From positions 1,084,001-1,148,000 of the forward strand of contig JADJSX010000023.1 of the NCBI GenBank assembly GCA_016711485.1: DNA of 64,000 nucleotides, given 5' to 3'. Positions 8,862 to 19,600 of this stretch are shown here, in pieces. A program made the position numbers and the translations under genes. Numbering within the stretch: position 1 is the first letter of the stretch; every line of letters starts with the position of its first letter. This stretch comes from Leptospiraceae bacterium (GTDB lineage Bacteria; Spirochaetota; Leptospiria; Leptospirales; Leptospiraceae). The notes below the pieces were generated by a model. It ran no database searches and was not told where the DNA came from. It saw only the letters and a list, made by a program, of their open reading frames with translations.

Positions 8862-8890
8862 TTATTGACTAATAAGAGTAGTTTTATAAT
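8862..8890 (+). promoter_or_regulatory. putative promoter of the FecR gene
   Basis: A perfect TATAAT at 8885-8890 lies 17 bases after TTATTG (8862-8867); TTGACT at 8865 is a better -35 box but only 14 bases away. It is 44 bases before the chosen start codon. Weak evidence, from consensus only. Confidence 0.35.
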
Positions 8891-8933
8891 TTCTTAGTTA
8901 GTTATAAAATTCGCAGCATGAATGGAGATTTCA

Positions 8934-9941
8934 ATGAAAAGAATTATTTTAAATTTGTGTATAGTTTTAAGTTTAGTTTTTTATATAAACTGCAAAGAGA
9001 AAAAAAAAGAGGACAATAGTTTGCAAGCAGGATTTGTTACTTTCGTAAAAGGGGATAACAAACTAATAGCGAAGGACGGAAAAGAAGAAAAAATAATTAG
9101 GGAGATGCTTTTCTTTAAAGAGGATACGATTGTCACCGGTAAAGATGGAATAGTCGACATACAGCTTTCGGATGGAGTATTAATTCGTCTCAAGCAAAAT
9201 TCAAGATTAAAACTCCAGGACATTTTAGTGAAGGACAATGATACTACAATTAATGCGAAGTTAAAACTTGAATCTGGAATTATATTTACAAAAACTACAA
9301 AGAAGTTAAATGCGGATAGTAGTTTTGTAATTGTAACTCCGACTGTTGTTGCTGGGATTCGCGGAACTGAATTTATAGTACAGGATTCAGAGGGAAAAGA
9401 TCAAACGTTAGTTTCCGATGGATCGGTAAGTTTAGATACAGTAGATGCAAATGGAAATCCTACTGGAAAAGAATTAATTATAGAGGAGGGGAAAAAGGGT
9501 GTAGTAGAGAATGATGCTATTCAGAGTCAAGAATTATCTCCGGAGGACATAGCGATATTAAAGGAAGATTCACAGACTATTGCTTCCATAACAGAAGATG
9601 CAAGGGCCAAGATGCGAGATATTGTAAGTAAAGTTAAGGAGCAAAGAGCAATTAACCGCGAAACCTTAAATGAACAACTAGATAAAAATAAAACAGACTT
9701 AGATACTTTAAAAGAAAACAACCAACAGTTATTGAATGAGCAAAAACAAAAAGGGCAAGAGTCAATCAATGAAACAAAAGCCAAAACGATCGAAGAAAAA
9801 AATTCTATAAAACAAAACACTAATCCAGATGAAATTAAGGGAAATACAAACACGGGTGAAATCAAAGGGAGCACAACGAATCAGTTAGACGAAATCAAAA
9901 ATAAAACTAAAATTGATAAAAGTCAATTTGCTCCAAAATAA
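8934..9941 (+). CDS. FecR-domain lipoprotein
   Basis: The start is set at ATG 8934, six bases after a GGAG, rather than the in-frame ATG 8922 that contains that GGAG. The 335-residue protein has a signal ending in FYINC, so Cys20 is the predicted lipidated residue. Residues about 33-150 form a FecR domain (GFVTFVKGDN, LSDGVLIRLKQNSRLKL, FVIVTPTVVAGIRGTEF). From about 190 the sequence is highly charged and coiled-coil-like with EIKGNTN/EIKGSTTN repeats. Leptospires have several FecR lipoproteins of the LipL45 type; no sigma/FecA partner is nearby, so an iron-signalling role is not supported. Followed after six bases by the META lipoprotein. Confidence 0.8.
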   Translation: MKRIILNLCIVLSLVFYINCKEKKKEDNSLQAGFVTFVKGDNKLIAKDGKEEKIIREMLFFKEDTIVTGKDGIVDIQLSDGVLIRLKQNSRLKLQDILVKDNDTTINAKLKLESGIIFTKTTKKLNADSSFVIVTPTVVAGIRGTEFIVQDSEGKDQTLVSDGSVSLDTVDANGNPTGKELIIEEGKKGVVENDAIQSQELSPEDIAILKEDSQTIASITEDARAKMRDIVSKVKEQRAINRETLNEQLDKNKTDLDTLKENNQQLLNEQKQKGQESINETKAKTIEEKNSIKQNTNPDEIKGNTNTGEIKGSTTNQLDEIKNKTKIDKSQFAPK

Positions 9942-9947
9942 ATCAAA

Positions 9948-10727
9948 GTGGTAAAATACATTTTACTAATTCTGTTCTTTACGAATTTTTACTTTTGTAA
10001 AGGACAGATTGTGGGTTTAACTCATCATCCTGCTGTCGATCAAAAAGAGCCAATTCCAATAGATTGGATTTTGGAAAAAATGAATGGAAAATCAATTTTG
10101 ACACGGAACCCAACTTTGACTTTGCGTGGGGATAGTATAAGTGCTTATGGGGGTTGTAACGGAGGATTTGGCAAATTGTCTTTAGGGAATGGAAAAATCA
10201 AAATCAGAGATATCGGAGTTACTTCCATGGCATGTATGGAAAAAGGGATTTTGGAACAGGAGTCCAATTACTATACATTTTTGGGGCAAGTGGATTCATA
10301 TAATTTGGACAAGGATAGATTGGTTTTAACTGGCAAAGATGTTCGATTGGAATTCAAGAAACAAGAGTTGGAGAAAGACGTTTCGATTATTAATACGAAA
10401 TGGAATTTGAACTCTTATTCTAGCCAAGGAATGGTATCGAGTTTAATGCGTGATTCCGAGATATATTTAAGTTTTACAGAGAAAGAAGTTACAGGTTTTG
10501 CCGGCTGTAGCCAATTTAGAGCAAAAGTTTTGATCCATAAAAAAGAGACAATATTTATTTCCAATTTAGAATACAGGGAGGCTGACTGTCTAGATAAGGC
10601 GATTAAATTGCAGGAGGATGGATTTTTAATTCAATTTCCGAAAATCAAAACGTACGCAATTCAGGGAAAACAACTAACAATAACCACAAAGGAAGGAGAA
10701 AATCTATATTTTATAGCTGATAATTAG
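9948..10727 (+). CDS. double META/HslJ-domain lipoprotein
   Basis: A 259-residue protein starting with GTG six bases after the FecR gene, so probably one transcript. The signal NFYFC gives lipid Cys17. It contains two META (HslJ-like) domains: about 36-145, with the diagnostic AYGGCNGGFGKL and the paired later Cys in SMACMEKG, and about 150-257, with GFAGCSQFRA and READCLDK. Each domain thus keeps the usual two cysteines. HslJ-type domains are linked to heat and novobiocin tolerance in other bacteria; the role here is unknown, probably at the outer membrane. Confidence 0.75.
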   Translation: MVKYILLILFFTNFYFCKGQIVGLTHHPAVDQKEPIPIDWILEKMNGKSILTRNPTLTLRGDSISAYGGCNGGFGKLSLGNGKIKIRDIGVTSMACMEKGILEQESNYYTFLGQVDSYNLDKDRLVLTGKDVRLEFKKQELEKDVSIINTKWNLNSYSSQGMVSSLMRDSEIYLSFTEKEVTGFAGCSQFRAKVLIHKKETIFISNLEYREADCLDKAIKLQEDGFLIQFPKIKTYAIQGKQLTITTKEGENLYFIADN

Positions 10728-10793
10728 TTAGGGTTTGAATTCAATTTTTCGATAGCTTGACTAAATTTAAGAGTTGTAAAATCTATTCTTAAT

Positions 10794-11750
10794 ATGGCAA
10801 AAAAGAAATATGCGAATTCGTTTACCCTATTTGGGCATTCGATTTTCCATCCACTCAATGTAATTTTATTTTTCAATGTTTTGGTCTTTATAATGCAGCT
10901 CAATGCAAATTTAAAAATGACCTATCTATTTGCGTTAACTCCTGAATTGTTTCTAAATGGATTTTATTGGCAAGTTTTTACTTACGGATTTTTGCATTCG
11001 ACGTTTTTTGATTTAATACCATTTCATATTTTAATGAATATGTACGGATTTTATATGTTAGGTATGTTTATTGAACCTGTGATTGGTAAAATGAAATTAG
11101 TCATTCTTTATTTTGCGGCACAACTAGGCGGTGGGATTTTTATTCTTGGAAATGCTTTGATAGCGCAATATATTGTTATGCCGGAAAATATACATCAAAT
11201 TATGACAATTCCTACATTGGGAGCCAGCGGTGCTGTATTTGGTTTACTCGCAGTTTTTGGACTTTTATATCCCGATAAAGAATTACTTTTATTATTTATT
11301 CCCATTCGAGCAAAAAATGCAGTTCTCGTTTCTTTAGTAATTGGATTTTTATTAGAAATTTTTAGTGTTGCGCCAATTAGTAATATGGGTCATTTAGGTG
11401 GGGCAGTTGTTGGGTTTATTTTTTATTTTTTCGCGATGAGAAATTTAGAAAATAAAATAATTTTTAAAATTTCTGTAAGTAGAGATGAATATGAAAAAGC
11501 TATTGAAAGGAAAAATGAACCTTTCAAAGATCAAATAGCTCAAAATATAAAAATCAGGGAATTTATGAAAACAAATTCCAATTTACGAGAGCAAGAAGAA
11601 TATTTAAAGCCATACCAAATTCCGAATGCAAATATTTGTGTTCCTGATACTTATAATACAGAAGACCAATTTTGTTTAAGATGTGAATGGTTTGGAAATT
11701 GTATGCTTCGAAAATCCAGAATGGAGAAGGGAAATCATGAAAATCAATAA
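10794..11750 (+). CDS. rhomboid-family intramembrane serine protease
   Basis: A 318-residue polytopic protein with about six membrane helices. The rhomboid catalytic dyad is present: Ser145 in TLGASGAVFG and His200 in NMGHLGGAVVG, with the HxxxN motif of helix 2 (H78-ILMN) that shapes the oxyanion hole. The soluble C-terminal tail from about 230 ends in a cysteine cluster (C-VPD ... FCLRCEWFGNC), unusual enough to suggest a metal site. Rhomboids cleave membrane-anchored substrates. The stop overlaps the start of the VWA gene by 14 bases, so the two are translationally coupled. Confidence 0.85.
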   Translation: MAKKKYANSFTLFGHSIFHPLNVILFFNVLVFIMQLNANLKMTYLFALTPELFLNGFYWQVFTYGFLHSTFFDLIPFHILMNMYGFYMLGMFIEPVIGKMKLVILYFAAQLGGGIFILGNALIAQYIVMPENIHQIMTIPTLGASGAVFGLLAVFGLLYPDKELLLLFIPIRAKNAVLVSLVIGFLLEIFSVAPISNMGHLGGAVVGFIFYFFAMRNLENKIIFKISVSRDEYEKAIERKNEPFKDQIAQNIKIREFMKTNSNLREQEEYLKPYQIPNANICVPDTYNTEDQFCLRCEWFGNCMLRKSRMEKGNHENQ

Positions 11751-12849
11751 TCGTTTCTTTAAATTCAGTTTTATATTTTTTATCTGTGGTTTATTGCTAT
11801 TAATCCCTATTATAAGTGATTCAGAGGGAGTTTTATTCGATTCTGACAAAGACGGAATCAGTGACGCGTTGGAAAAATACGCAGGATTAAATCCTTCTAA
11901 AGATGAATGTGAACCAAATCTTTGTAGTGGATTTTTTGGAGATGAATTTCTTGTGATTATTCTAGACCAGAGTGGGAGTATGTCCGAAAAACTTGGGAAA
12001 GATACTCGAATGGAAATTGCGAAACGAGTTTCTATAAAATTGATTGAAAAATTTCCAAGCTCAGCCGCAGGATTGGGTTTTTTCTCTTATGGAACAAGTC
12101 AACCAGAGTTGGATCCTGATTCAGGAGAGGCTAATGGATGTAAGTCGTTTGTAGAGTGGCAATCTCCTTTTCAAAACTTAAATCGATCTGAATTAAAAGA
12201 ACATGTAAATAAAATGCAACCCGAATTAGGAACTCCCATTGCATATTCATTGGAAAAATTTAGAGAATCTATTTTGGATAAAAAAGGAAAATTTAATCTT
12301 CTACTCATTACGGATGGTGGAGAAAGTTGTAATGGAGATCCAATTTCAGAAGCCAAAAAACTAGTGATGTTAAATAATAAAAATCTAATGGTAAAACTTT
12401 CTGTGATTGGGTTTGGTGTAGATGCAAAAACCGAAACTGAATTAAAAAAAATAGCAGAAGCGTCCGATGGAAGTTATCAAACGGTTGCTTCAGAAGAAGC
12501 CTTGGAAGACATTTTCCAAAAACCCATCAAAGACATCATTGCTAGTTTTCAGGGAATTTTATGTCTTCATAAACAAGTAGATAAATTACTGTTATGCGAA
12601 CAAAGTCGTGGGAATAAACTAAGGGCTGCATTTAATAAGTTAAAGTCTTCTTTGTCTACGAATTTTACTCCCGAAGAAAAAGAAACATTGATTGAATACT
12701 ACCCTCAATCAGAAAAATTTATCGAAGATCGAATTCAAACTTATACGAAAATTAAAAAAGAGGGAACTGATGCTTACGTCAAAAAAATTGATGAACTAAG
12801 TAAGTTAATTGTTTCTCCTTCTGATAGAATTAAAAAGAAAACCAAGTGA
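11737..12849 (+). CDS. exported VWA-domain protein
   Basis: ATG 11737 is preferred (GGAGAAGGG just upstream); an in-frame start at 11683 lies inside the rhomboid gene. The 370-residue protein has an N-terminal membrane signal (about 8-26), a calcium-binding thrombospondin-3-like motif DSDKDGISDALE at 35-46, then a von Willebrand A domain from about 69 with an intact MIDAS start DQSGSM (Asp77, Ser79, Ser81), followed by an alpha-helical tail from about 260. It probably works in the periplasm as a metal-dependent adhesion or assembly module. The overlap with the rhomboid gene makes it a candidate substrate or partner of that protease; this is inference. Confidence 0.8.
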   Translation: MKINNRFFKFSFIFFICGLLLLIPIISDSEGVLFDSDKDGISDALEKYAGLNPSKDECEPNLCSGFFGDEFLVIILDQSGSMSEKLGKDTRMEIAKRVSIKLIEKFPSSAAGLGFFSYGTSQPELDPDSGEANGCKSFVEWQSPFQNLNRSELKEHVNKMQPELGTPIAYSLEKFRESILDKKGKFNLLLITDGGESCNGDPISEAKKLVMLNNKNLMVKLSVIGFGVDAKTETELKKIAEASDGSYQTVASEEALEDIFQKPIKDIIASFQGILCLHKQVDKLLLCEQSRGNKLRAAFNKLKSSLSTNFTPEEKETLIEYYPQSEKFIEDRIQTYTKIKKEGTDAYVKKIDELSKLIVSPSDRIKKKTK

Positions 12850-12900
12850 GTTTTCTAAGTTAGAATAATAATTTTGATCATTCAGGCTTAAAACCGTAAC

Positions 12901-12932
12901 ACCCGATTTCACTATGTTTTTTTTAATCGGGT
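12901..12932 (+). terminator. inverted repeat after the VWA gene
   Basis: ACCCGATT (12901-12908) pairs with AATCGGGT (12925-12932) around a loop rich in T. The T-run lies in the loop and not after the stem, so it is an imperfect candidate terminator 52 bases after the VWA stop. Confidence 0.35.
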
Positions 12933-12988
12933 CTATTGAGAAAAAACACTTGATTTTCAGTAAAAATAATTTGTATTCATACTTTCGT

Positions 12989-12994
12989 TATAAT
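12989..12994 (+). promoter_or_regulatory. putative -10 box of the AsmA operon
   Basis: A perfect TATAAT sits 17 bases before the ATG at 13011 in a very AT-rich stretch. No good -35 hexamer at 16-18 bases is seen. If used, the transcript leader would be only a few bases long. Confidence 0.3.
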
Positions 12995-13010
12995 TGTATT
13001 GGTTTAGATT

Positions 13011-16000
13011 ATGATTAATAGAATATTTCTATTTATAAAAAATATTTTGAAAAGAAAGCTAGTTATTTTTTTTCTAGTGCTCGTTCTTTTTTACAAAATT
13101 CTATTTAACTCTTTTACGGGTGAGTTCTTAATTAAAAAGGGATTTAATTCGGCATCGACTGGAAATATATTTTTAGATGTAAAACGTTTTTCCCTTTTTT
13201 ATGGATTTATAATTGAAAACATTCAAATTATATCAGGGGAAGATTTCGATAAAAAAACAATTCTAAAATTAGACCGTTTGGCGTTAACTTATAATTTACC
13301 CCTTTTATTCATTGGTAGATTGAAATTAAGCGAAATTTCATTAACAAAACCCGAAATATTTCTATTGCAAAAAAATGGAAAATGGAATATTGAAACCCTA
13401 TTTCCTCCCTCCGAAACAAAAGAAGAAGAAAAACCAGAAGAGACAGAATCTTCAAATGAACTTTCCCTTCCAATTCCTGTAAGTGCATACCTGAATTTTT
13501 TTATATATGATTTAAAATTGGAAATAGAGTCAGAGAAAGGGGAAAAGTATTTCTATGGATTTTTGGATAATTTTAGTTTTTATTTTTTATTAAATACAAA
13601 AAGATTTTCAAAACTTCCTTATTCTATTCAGGCCTTATCTGTTATTGATGAGTTGTTGATCCAATTAAATCCCACAAATCCTGTTCAGGTCACTTTACGG
13701 GATAATAATGGTTCTGTGCAAACCGATTTAAATTTAACTTTATTATTACAAAACGATAATACAGGAAATGTTCCCGTACTAAATTCTAGTTTGAATATTG
13801 GTTCTGAACACATTCCTATAAAAATGAAATCTGGAAATATAAGTCCATTTCATTTTGAGGTTTCGTATGATTTGCTTTATAAACAGGAAGAAGACAAGTT
13901 AGAATTAAAAAAATTTTTAATCGAATTTGCGCAAAATAAATTATTAGAGGCAAAAGGGGAAATTCTAACCGCAACACAAGAGAACCCAGAAATACATTTT
14001 GATGTTACAGAATCTAAAGTAGACTTGGATGATATTGAGAGAATAACAGATAGTATCCCAGTAATCCCTGCCATGAACTTACATGGAATTTTTAGTTTAA
14101 AACCACTTTCTGTTCACGGAAAATTAGACCAATTACGCGTAGATAGCGGAATTCACGGGAAAAATATTAAAATAGAAATTATGGGGGATATTCATAATTT
14201 GCCAGTATTAGATTTCGATTTAGATGCTATTTTGGATTTAAAAACTAAAGAAGTATCGTCTGACGCGAATATTTTACCTATTTTAAAAAAGTTAAACATT
14301 CAAAACCTAGAAGGTCAATACAATGGGATTGTAATGAAAATTAAAGGCGAAGTTTCTCCCAAAGATAAAGTTGATTTGAATCTAGATTTGGACAAAGTAG
14401 TGATTGAAAAATTTGTCCCGAATTTAGAAGGTAGAGCTCATCTTTATATTAAAATTTTGGGAGAAAAACTTTCTTTCTTAAATATTGACTTAAAATCTGA
14501 GTTAAGTGGATTACGTTATAAATTAGGGCGTGGAATATCTGGAATTAACCGAGTTGACCTTGCTTTAAAAACAGCTATTGATTTTAAAAAAGATTTTCAA
14601 ATTGAAACACTCAAGATTGAACCATTTCTTATGACAGTAAAAAATGAAAATAAAGAAATAGGTTTCAAACTAGTTTCGAAATTGGATGTAGATTTGCGAA
14701 ATGGCACTGTCGTAAAATTAGATAAGTTAAAACTTGAGGCTAATATGACTTATCTGATACCTACGGTACCTGTAGCATTGCGCGGGACAATATCTGGTTT
14801 AAGGAGTGGTGTTGGAAATTTAATTACTCTTTCGGGTGATACAAATTATAAAGAAGATAAATTAAAAAAAAGTATCAATTTAGGATTAAGAGCAAATTTA
14901 CCTGCCCTAGAGTTGTCTGATTTAAGTATTAATAGTTTACTGGAAATTGCGAAAGATGAAAAGGAATCGTTAACTATTGATAATATTACACTTTCTGCTT
15001 TCGATAATAAATTCAAAGGACTTTTTAAGGGTAATTTTTATAAGCCTCGAACTGCTCATACACCATTTGGGGATTACGCAGGTGAGTTAAATGGGAATTT
15101 GACTCTTGAGTCCGATATTTTTCGTTATGTGTTAAAGGGAATGTCATTTAAAGGGGATTTGGATATTGACATTCAATTAAAGGATAGTTTCATAAAAGGA
15201 GCATTGCGCTCTAAGGATTCGTCTATCGTATATAAAACGGCAACTTGTCCTGGAAAAGGCTGTCAAGTATATGAAATAGATGGTTTACAAATGAATATTC
15301 CATTTTTGCATGATATCCATGATAAAACAACGGCAGAATTAATTGATGGTAACAAAACTAATTTTGTCAAAACATACGGACAAGATTCTCCTTCAAATAT
15401 TTCTATCAAAAGTGTAACAGGAACTCATCCTTCTTTAGAAAATGCAAAGTTAGATTTTATTAAACCCATTGGGGATACTCCCGGTTTTGTGGCTAGAATT
15501 GATTATACGGAAAATAATCTAACCATTGACAATATGAAAATTCATTCTATGAACGGATTTATTTATGGAAAGGACATCTTATTTAATGTTGGGAATGGGG
15601 ATCCAGAAAAAATGGAATATACCGCAGTTTTACAGGTCAGAGACATTGATCTTGCTGAATTACTCCCGAATGATCGAAGAAAAAAAATAGATGATGGAAA
15701 AATTAAATTGGATTTGAATATTGCAGGACAGAACTTAAATGATCCGATTTCAAATTTAGAACTTTTTTTTAGTACGTTTTATATTGGTGAAGACTTTGGA
15801 AAAAGTGCGATTCGAATTGTAAGTCCAGGCAATTGGATGACGGATACAATTATCAATAGTTATCGAGTTGATAAAATCGAAGTGGAACTTACCAAGGGAC
15901 TTGTATATGCAGCGATTAAATTTAAGAAATCAGTTTTTAATACACTTGTATTTAATGTGGAAAATGACATGATTTCACAAGAAAGAATTCCTCTTGCTAG

Positions 16001-16043
16001 TTTTTTAAAACAAACAGAAAAAGAGTTATCTACATATAAATGA
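13011..16043 (+). CDS. AsmA/TamB-like envelope protein
   Basis: A 1010-residue protein with one N-terminal membrane anchor (about 14-32, KRKLVIFFLVLVLFY) followed by a long periplasmic region of repeated beta strands, without catalytic motifs. The start FLDVKRFSLFYGFIIENI and the repeated L-L-I-N-K-L pattern resemble AsmA/DUF748/TamB-like proteins, which bridge inner and outer membranes and are linked to lipid transport and outer-membrane assembly. It heads a run of three genes: 16 bases to a small lipoprotein, then an overlapping giant lipoprotein. A single CPGKGCQVYE pair of cysteines near residue 745 may form a disulfide. Confidence 0.65.
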   Translation: MINRIFLFIKNILKRKLVIFFLVLVLFYKILFNSFTGEFLIKKGFNSASTGNIFLDVKRFSLFYGFIIENIQIISGEDFDKKTILKLDRLALTYNLPLLFIGRLKLSEISLTKPEIFLLQKNGKWNIETLFPPSETKEEEKPEETESSNELSLPIPVSAYLNFFIYDLKLEIESEKGEKYFYGFLDNFSFYFLLNTKRFSKLPYSIQALSVIDELLIQLNPTNPVQVTLRDNNGSVQTDLNLTLLLQNDNTGNVPVLNSSLNIGSEHIPIKMKSGNISPFHFEVSYDLLYKQEEDKLELKKFLIEFAQNKLLEAKGEILTATQENPEIHFDVTESKVDLDDIERITDSIPVIPAMNLHGIFSLKPLSVHGKLDQLRVDSGIHGKNIKIEIMGDIHNLPVLDFDLDAILDLKTKEVSSDANILPILKKLNIQNLEGQYNGIVMKIKGEVSPKDKVDLNLDLDKVVIEKFVPNLEGRAHLYIKILGEKLSFLNIDLKSELSGLRYKLGRGISGINRVDLALKTAIDFKKDFQIETLKIEPFLMTVKNENKEIGFKLVSKLDVDLRNGTVVKLDKLKLEANMTYLIPTVPVALRGTISGLRSGVGNLITLSGDTNYKEDKLKKSINLGLRANLPALELSDLSINSLLEIAKDEKESLTIDNITLSAFDNKFKGLFKGNFYKPRTAHTPFGDYAGELNGNLTLESDIFRYVLKGMSFKGDLDIDIQLKDSFIKGALRSKDSSIVYKTATCPGKGCQVYEIDGLQMNIPFLHDIHDKTTAELIDGNKTNFVKTYGQDSPSNISIKSVTGTHPSLENAKLDFIKPIGDTPGFVARIDYTENNLTIDNMKIHSMNGFIYGKDILFNVGNGDPEKMEYTAVLQVRDIDLAELLPNDRRKKIDDGKIKLDLNIAGQNLNDPISNLELFFSTFYIGEDFGKSAIRIVSPGNWMTDTIINSYRVDKIEVELTKGLVYAAIKFKKSVFNTLVFNVENDMISQERIPLASFLKQTEKELSTYK

Positions 16044-16059
16044 AGGCAGGTAAGTGCAG

Positions 16060-16659
16060 ATGAAAATTATTATTTTTATATTTGGGATCATTTTTATTTT
16101 GAATTGTACTACACTTAGACCACCTTCTATAACTATTACTCAATCACAAACTTCCGCCGAAAAACAAATGATAGGGGAAGACAAAGAATTAGAAAAAGAT
16201 GGGTGGATAATTTCCTCTATCCGCACATCATCTTCTGGTTCTGATATTTGGGAAAAAGAAATACTCGATAAAGAAATCCCAGAGGGAGAACTCGATGAAA
16301 CTACTTACGTAGCTCTCAAAAGACTTGCTTATTTAGCAAAAGAAGTAAGAGACTACAAGAAAAAAGATTTTATTGGAGAAGCATTAGACGGGCAAATTAA
16401 AATTAACCCCTTGGTAAATGAGTCTAGATATAAAAAAGAATTTCCACAGAACAAACAAAAAATAGACGAACTAATACGAATGGTGAATGAATCCAGAAAC
16501 GTAATTTATGAAAATAAAATTTCTAAACTCTCTACAGAAAAATTAAAAGAGGCAGAGCTAAATAAACGTAAACAAAATTATCTACTCGTTTACTATGACA
16601 CTGTAGAGGATGGGGAATACTATGAAATAAAACCAAACAAGTGGGGACGAAAAGATTGA
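16060..16659 (+). CDS. small lipoprotein of the AsmA-giant lipoprotein operon
   Basis: The start is ATG 16060, preceded by a purine-rich AAGGCAGG; an in-frame GTG two codons upstream is less likely. The 199-residue product has the signal IIFILNC (lipid Cys16) and a mostly helical, highly charged mature part; no known domain is recognised. The stop overlaps the next start as TGATG, indicating translational coupling with the giant lipoprotein and a shared task with it. Confidence 0.65.
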   Translation: MKIIIFIFGIIFILNCTTLRPPSITITQSQTSAEKQMIGEDKELEKDGWIISSIRTSSSGSDIWEKEILDKEIPEGELDETTYVALKRLAYLAKEVRDYKKKDFIGEALDGQIKINPLVNESRYKKEFPQNKQKIDELIRMVNESRNVIYENKISKLSTEKLKEAELNKRKQNYLLVYYDTVEDGEYYEIKPNKWGRKD

Positions 16660-19600
16660 TGAAATTACTTTTACTTCTATTCACTCTAAATTGTTCCCTT
16701 TTAACTTATCGAATTTCAGAATTGAAACAAAATGAATTTCAATATGATAATATTTCAAAAGCACATTTCACGCATAATAACGAAAATCCTTTCCCGTTAA
16801 CTGTTAGAAGAGGGAATAATATTTATAATTCAATTACCAAAGATGGTAGATATTTATTTTTTGCGAGTGACTCTTCTGGAAACTTTGATATTTTTCTGAG
16901 AGATTTGCAAAGTTCTGTCGTACTTCCAATAACTTCTCATCCGGCGCCTCAGTACAAACCGGCGATTAGTCCTGATGGAAAAAAATTAGCTATAGTATCC
17001 GAAAGATATGATTCTGAAGGAGATATTGTAGTGATCAAAATAAATCCAGAGGAAATGGTCAAATCCCTATTAAGCGGAACTTATGAAATTCAAAATTACA
17101 AGCAAGACGTAATTACGAATCCACTCCACGAAGATTTTTCTAAAATTGAAAGAGTTATGGATTCTGATCCTAATTGGTCGCCAGATGGTCGTTACATTGC
17201 ATTTACGAGTCGCAGGTTTGGAGGAAAAGTTCCCAATATTGGAATTATTGATACCGAAAATAAAAATTCAATTAAACAAATTACCCAAAATGGAGGAGCT
17301 ACTCCTTATTTTGCGCCTGATGGGAAAAAAATATATTTTATTTCTTTTAAGGATGAACCAACCGGAGAAGTTTACTCTATAGATATTGCTACAAAAGAGG
17401 AAAAGAGAATTACTTTTGATAAGTATATGGATTTTAGTCCAAGTTTGTCTACTGATGGAGAATATTTATATTATACTTCTATTCGAGAAGATTCCAATAA
17501 AAATAAAAAGTTAGACGAATTGGATAATAGTTTTATTATTCGAAAAAATTTAAAATCGGAAGAATCCATTGCGATAACTGCTGGAAACCTTTCCATTTTC
17601 GATACAAAGTATTCTAGTTTGAATGGCGGGTCAATTGTGTTTAGTGCCTCTTTGGATAATGCACTGAATATCTATTTTATTCCTAAAGTAGGTGAAATTC
17701 CAAAACAAGAAAATATAACCAAACAATATGACTTGGCAAAGTTATATAAAAACAGATCTATGAGTTACTTCAAATTAGCCTTAAACTCAATTTATCTTCA
17801 TTTTGGAAATGATCCATTGTATCCATTGTACAGATCGCGTGCGGATAAACAGTTAGTTGAAGATTATTTAGATGATGGGGATGATAGAGAAGCAGAAATT
17901 TTATTGGAAGAAATGTTAAAAACAAAGGGAGATAAAACCAAAGGTTTATCATACGCTCTTGCAATTCATCAAAAAGCAATTCTGAAAAATACAGATCCTG
18001 TTCCTGAATTAAAATCATACTATGAGTATATGAAAGAAATACAAGGAGTTCATTCTGAACTTCCTCCTTCCATTTTAATTTTAATAGGCAATCATTATCG
18101 AGATATTGACAACTATGTGTTAGCCGAACAAATGTATGAACGAATCCGAAAGGAATATCCAAAGTATTACCGGATAACAGAAGTTAAACAAAAAGAAGGA
18201 TTATTTGAGTATAAATTAAATCCAAATAAAATACCAAATAGTTTTATAGAAATAGTAAATAATCCTGAGTCTACTCGAGATGATAAAAAATATATTATGA
18301 ATGATATTGTTAAAGTTCTCGGAGGACAAGACAATTTAGATAAAAAATCAAAACTAATTGAAAGTTATTTAAAAGACCAAAATTTAGAAGTAGTATGTCC
18401 AGAATTAGCTGGATTAATTAAATACACAAGAGCTGTTATTTACAATGAACAAGATAAGTTTGAAGATAGTAATCGTCTCGTTGAATCCTATTTACCTTCT
18501 ATAAAAGTAGGTTCGTATGTTTATTTAAAAAGTAAACTTTTACAAGCTGATAATTTTAAAGATATTGGGGCGGATGAAAAATCCAACGAAGAGTTAGTTG
18601 CATTTGTAAAAAACTATGATTATTTTTCAGGAGTAGAAATAACGGAAGATGAAATTGAAAATTCTTTTTTCTATTTTGAAACTCGTGCAAGAGAATACGA
18701 ACGCAAAGGAAAACTTAAAAAATCGATCCAGAATTTTATATATAATAATTTACTACTTTCACTTGCAATCGAACGTAAACTTCCGATTCAAAAGACATAC
18801 AAAGATTATTCTGTATTCTACCAGAAAATGATGGTAGATAATTCTTTCAAACATTCTGACTTAAGAACAGAAAAAAATTCAAATGCAATTTTGAATAAAT
18901 TCAATCTATTAGGCAGACGTCAATTAGACGTTGCAGGAAAACTTACTGAATCCTTGGCTTATTTTTTTAGATGGAAATACTTTCGAATCTTTGGAGATTT
19001 TAGGGACTTACAGTATATAACTCCTTTGGAATCTGAATCTTTTTCTCAAATGAAAGATTTTTTTCAAGAGAGGTCTGACATTGCTCGAAAAAGTTTGGAT
19101 TATGCAACTATTTATGGATACGCGTACTACCTAGTTTCTAAGGCAGTGACAGAGGAGACGTTTCATATCAATGAACAGACTTTGACTTATGCCAGAAAAA
19201 AAGGAATATTACAAGATTTAAAACAAGCAGAAAATGATTTGCAGTGGATAATATATGCTAACCCACAATATACTGATGCCTATTTACTATTAGGTTGGTT
19301 GTATCAATATATAGATGTTAGGAAAAATACATTTACATTTCCAGAAAATGAAAGAGACTCAGAAGTATTTGAAAAATTATATGTTAAATTTTTTCCTTAT
19401 AAATACCTAGAAGAAAACATAGAACTCTACAGCCAGATTTTGCAATTCCTTGGGACAAAGTATGAAAATAAAAAAGCTCTTTCTGATTTACATTTAAATT
19501 TAGCTAATAATTATTTTTTATTATCCAATTACCCAAAAGCACTACAAGAATACCAAGAGGTGGAAAAATATTCTAAATTTATTCTAGAAAAAAATAGATT

